Shown: piece after piece, positions 7,217 through 8,227 of the stretch
Position numbering within the stretch: position 1 is the first letter of the stretch
Layout of the letters: every line of letters starts with the position of its first letter
Assembly: GCA_016926235.1 (NCBI GenBank)
Contig: JAFGOZ010000481.1
Location: 1-8,227, forward strand
DNA: 8,227 nucleotides
Direction of reading: 5' to 3'
From: Bacteroidales bacterium
GTDB lineage: Bacteria > Bacteroidota > Bacteroidia > Bacteroidales > UBA10428
Position numbers and translations under genes: made by a program
Notes under the pieces: model-generated
Told to the model about the DNA's origin: nothing
Seen by the model: the letters and a program-made list of their open reading frames with translations, nothing else
Database searches by the model: none

Positions 7217-7866
7217 CAGTGCAAGTAATTCCCGATCTTTGATGCATCGGGGAAACTGGCACGTGGTCTTGTTTTAAGCCCTGTTGCGGCACAAAAAATT
7301 GAGATGTTCTGGGAAACAATACCGGCATCCGGATTTTCCCAGCCCAGCTTTAGCGAATCAACTTGTGTAGGGGTCATTGCCGGTGGAGCCGGTGATCCGG
7401 CGACGGCATCAGAAGCTGCAGGCGCCGGCGAAGGAGCCGGAGGCCGGCTACCGGGACCACGAAAGTGCGAAATATCGGAGATCAGGACCAGCGTTACCGG
7501 AGCTTCGGTTTTACCTGCCAGTTCGCGGAAATCACCTGCTTTGATCGGGTTCAAAACCTGGTGGTTGGCATTGTACAGGTATATGCCTTCTGGATTAAAA
7601 ACATATATATCAATGTCTTGTGCGTTTTGGGCCGATGAGGCTGTTCTTTTGCCATCGGACCGGTTTACCCCATTGGCGGCCCAAAGCAAATCTGAAAGAT
7701 CCTGGAAGGACAATGGCTTGGAAGACCATTCACGTACGGAGGCTTTTACGGATAATGTTTCCATGACAGGCAGGCCCCTGGTTTTGTCGGGAGACGCCAG
7801 TTCAATGGGTTTAAATTCCTGAGCCAGTGCCGAAATAACATAACCCAGTATGAAAAATATGATCAT
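7216..7866 (-). CDS. SagB/ThcOx-type nitroreductase family protein, exported, frame-disrupted at the 3' end
   Basis: The 216-residue product begins with a hydrophobic signal-like segment ending ISALAQ (residue 16). IELASPDKTRGLPVMETLS, then KASVREW (41-47, the FMN-contacting basic/Ser segment), LSFQDLSDLLWAANGVNR (52-69) and GKRTASSAQNAQDIDIYV (72-89) follow. These are typical of SagB/ThcOx-like flavin nitroreductases. A second conserved block DAGIVSQNISIFCAATGLKT (180-199) leads to RPRAS. The frame then stops at TGA 7216-7218 just after NYLH, short of the conserved C-terminus, which continues in another frame (see next entry). A Pro/Ala-rich insert fills residues 137-165, where relatives usually have a short loop. 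The only ATG between the upstream in-frame stop and the conserved region is at 7866; a better start (MKK) is one frame off at 7877. Substrate is unknown. Because export of an FMN enzyme of this type needs Tat or unusual loading, localisation is uncertain. The gene may be a pseudogene, or intact with sequencing errors. Confidence 0.8.
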   Translation of the reverse strand: MIIFFILGYVISALAQEFKPIELASPDKTRGLPVMETLSVKASVREWSSKPLSFQDLSDLLWAANGVNRSDGKRTASSAQNAQDIDIYVFNPEGIYLYNANHQVLNPIKAGDFRELAGKTEAPVTLVLISDISHFRGPGSRPPAPSPAPAASDAVAGSPAPPAMTPTQVDSLKLGWENPDAGIVSQNISIFCAATGLKTRPRASFPDASKIGNYLH

Positions 7867-7877
7867 GATTTTTTCAT
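7864..7877 (-). other. Shifted start at a poly-A run upstream of the nitroreductase
   Basis: The minus strand reads ATG, six A, then TCATGATC. The ATG at 7875-7877 gives only Met-Lys-Lys-Ser before a TGA. Seven A instead of six would give MKKIMIIFFILGYVISALAQ, an ideal signal peptide with a basic N-region. The usable in-frame ATG at 7864-7866 gives a signal peptide without any basic residue. A one-base loss in the A tract (T at 7869-7874 on the plus strand) is therefore likely, either real or a sequencing error. Confidence 0.55.
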
Positions 7878-7959
7878 GGCATATATGGATTTAGCGGTTT
7901 GCAATCATTTAGTCTTATGTCGTTTGCAGATCAGTATGTTATTTAAGTTGATTCTCTTC

Positions 7960-8001
7960 GCCAGCAATGGCCTGCCGAAATGATATGCAGGCAAGGCCGG
8001 C
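7960..8001 (-). terminator. Two-tier hairpin just after the epimerase stop, possible terminator
   Basis: GCCTGC (7970-7975) pairs perfectly with GCAGGC (7987-7992) around an 11-base loop. Outside it, GCCAGC (7960-7965) pairs with GCCGGC (7996-8001) with one G-U on the minus-strand RNA, leaving a small internal loop. It begins one base after the TGA of the minus-strand epimerase. No U-tract follows, so it may be an RNA-stabilising stem rather than an intrinsic terminator. The rest of 7878-7959, upstream of the nitroreductase, shows no convincing TTTG / TAnnTTTG Bacteroidota promoter. Confidence 0.35.
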
Positions 8002-8002
8002 A

Positions 8003-8227
8003 TCATTCCCTGTTCGAATAAATCCACACCTGCATCAGCGCGCGGCCGTCGTGGTAACACCCTTTCCAGGCATGGGCCTTGCGTTGGCGGATGGTGGCGG
8101 GACTTTTATCGAGGCCGCTGTTGTACCAGCCACCCTGTTGCGGATCAATGAGTTCTTTGTTGATATAGTACCAAATATCGGCAAAAGCTTCCTGATAAAC
8201 CGGTTCATCGGGGTACAGTCCGGCAAA
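8003..8227 (-). CDS. AGE-family (N-acylglucosamine 2-epimerase-like) sugar epimerase/isomerase, C-terminal 74 residues; 5' partial
   Basis: The minus strand is open from the window edge to TGA 8003-8005, with no start inside the window. It reads FAGLYPDEPVYQEAFADIWY, then YINKELIDPQQGGWYNSGLD and HAWKGCYHDGRALMQVWIYS, ending NRE. The GGWYNSGLD and K-x-HxWKGCYHDGRAL blocks correspond to the last helices of the (alpha/alpha)6 barrel in AGE-family enzymes, where relatives have WKxPYHNGRA with a catalytic-region His. Members interconvert N-acetylglucosamine/N-acetylmannosamine or epimerise/isomerise glucose, mannose or cellobiose. The substrate cannot be told from this fragment, and the usual Pro before YH is Cys here. 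GC content is higher than in the Rhs gene. It is codirectional with the nitroreductase 137 bp downstream, with a hairpin between them. Confidence 0.8.
   Translation of the reverse strand, partial: FAGLYPDEPVYQEAFADIWYYINKELIDPQQGGWYNSGLDKSPATIRQRKAHAWKGCYHDGRALMQVWIYSNRE

Noticed and set aside
7304..7822. 172-codon plus-strand open frame opposite the nitroreductase
   Set aside because: It is the antisense of a clearly conserved family protein in GC-rich DNA, where stops are rare. Its translation is Ala/Gly/Ser-rich low complexity with no recognisable domain.
7896..7928. Two copies of GTTTGCA about 26 bp apart upstream of the nitroreductase, considered as an operator
   Set aside because: Seven-base direct repeats are expected by chance at this scale, and there is no symmetry or promoter next to them.
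8035..8226. 63-codon minus-strand open frame (MPDCTPMNRF...)
   Set aside because: It overlaps the AGE-family reading in a different frame. The AGE frame has strong motifs (WKGCYHDGRAL) and this one has none.

Overview
The window looks like a piece of a Bacteroidota (Bacteroidetes) chromosome. The evidence is a giant secreted Rhs/Tc-type protein of the kind common in that phylum, AT-rich genes without Shine-Dalgarno sequences, signal peptides ending in FGQ or ALAQ, and a SagB-like nitroreductase that resembles Bacteroidota homologues. This assignment is inferred from sequence style, not from a search.

Layout. Positions 1-6619 (+) hold one enormous open frame that is already open at the left edge, so its true start lies outside the window. 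In order it contains an adhesin-like N-terminal segment, an SpvB/TcB N-terminal domain, about six FG-GAP/VCBS-like Ca-binding loops, a TcdB-middle-like stretch, a long array of YD repeats and the RHS repeat-associated core ending at YTDPDGE. A 300-residue Gly-rich, hydrophobic variable C-terminus follows. This is a fused TcB-TcC cocoon with a unique payload. Ten bases later, 6630-7022 (+) encodes a 130-residue exported protein resembling the DUF2846 group. Its position and low GC make it the natural candidate for a cognate immunity or accessory protein.

After about 90-190 bp the composition changes abruptly to GC-rich and the coding strand flips. Positions 7216-7866 (-) encode an exported SagB/ThcOx-type nitroreductase. 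It carries a Pro/Ala-rich insertion, and its frame is broken near the 3' end: a clear continuation of the family C-terminus lies in another frame down to 7112. The start also looks shifted at a poly-A run. Positions 8003-8227 (-) are the last 74 codons of an AGE-family (N-acylglucosamine 2-epimerase-like) sugar epimerase running off the right edge.

Functionally, the left pair looks like a polymorphic-toxin or surface-delivery module (cocoon plus payload plus a small envelope protein). The right pair looks like ordinary metabolic genes. The most interesting material is the unclassified C-terminal payload and its exported partner. The next most interesting are the double frame disruption and the insertion in the nitroreductase.
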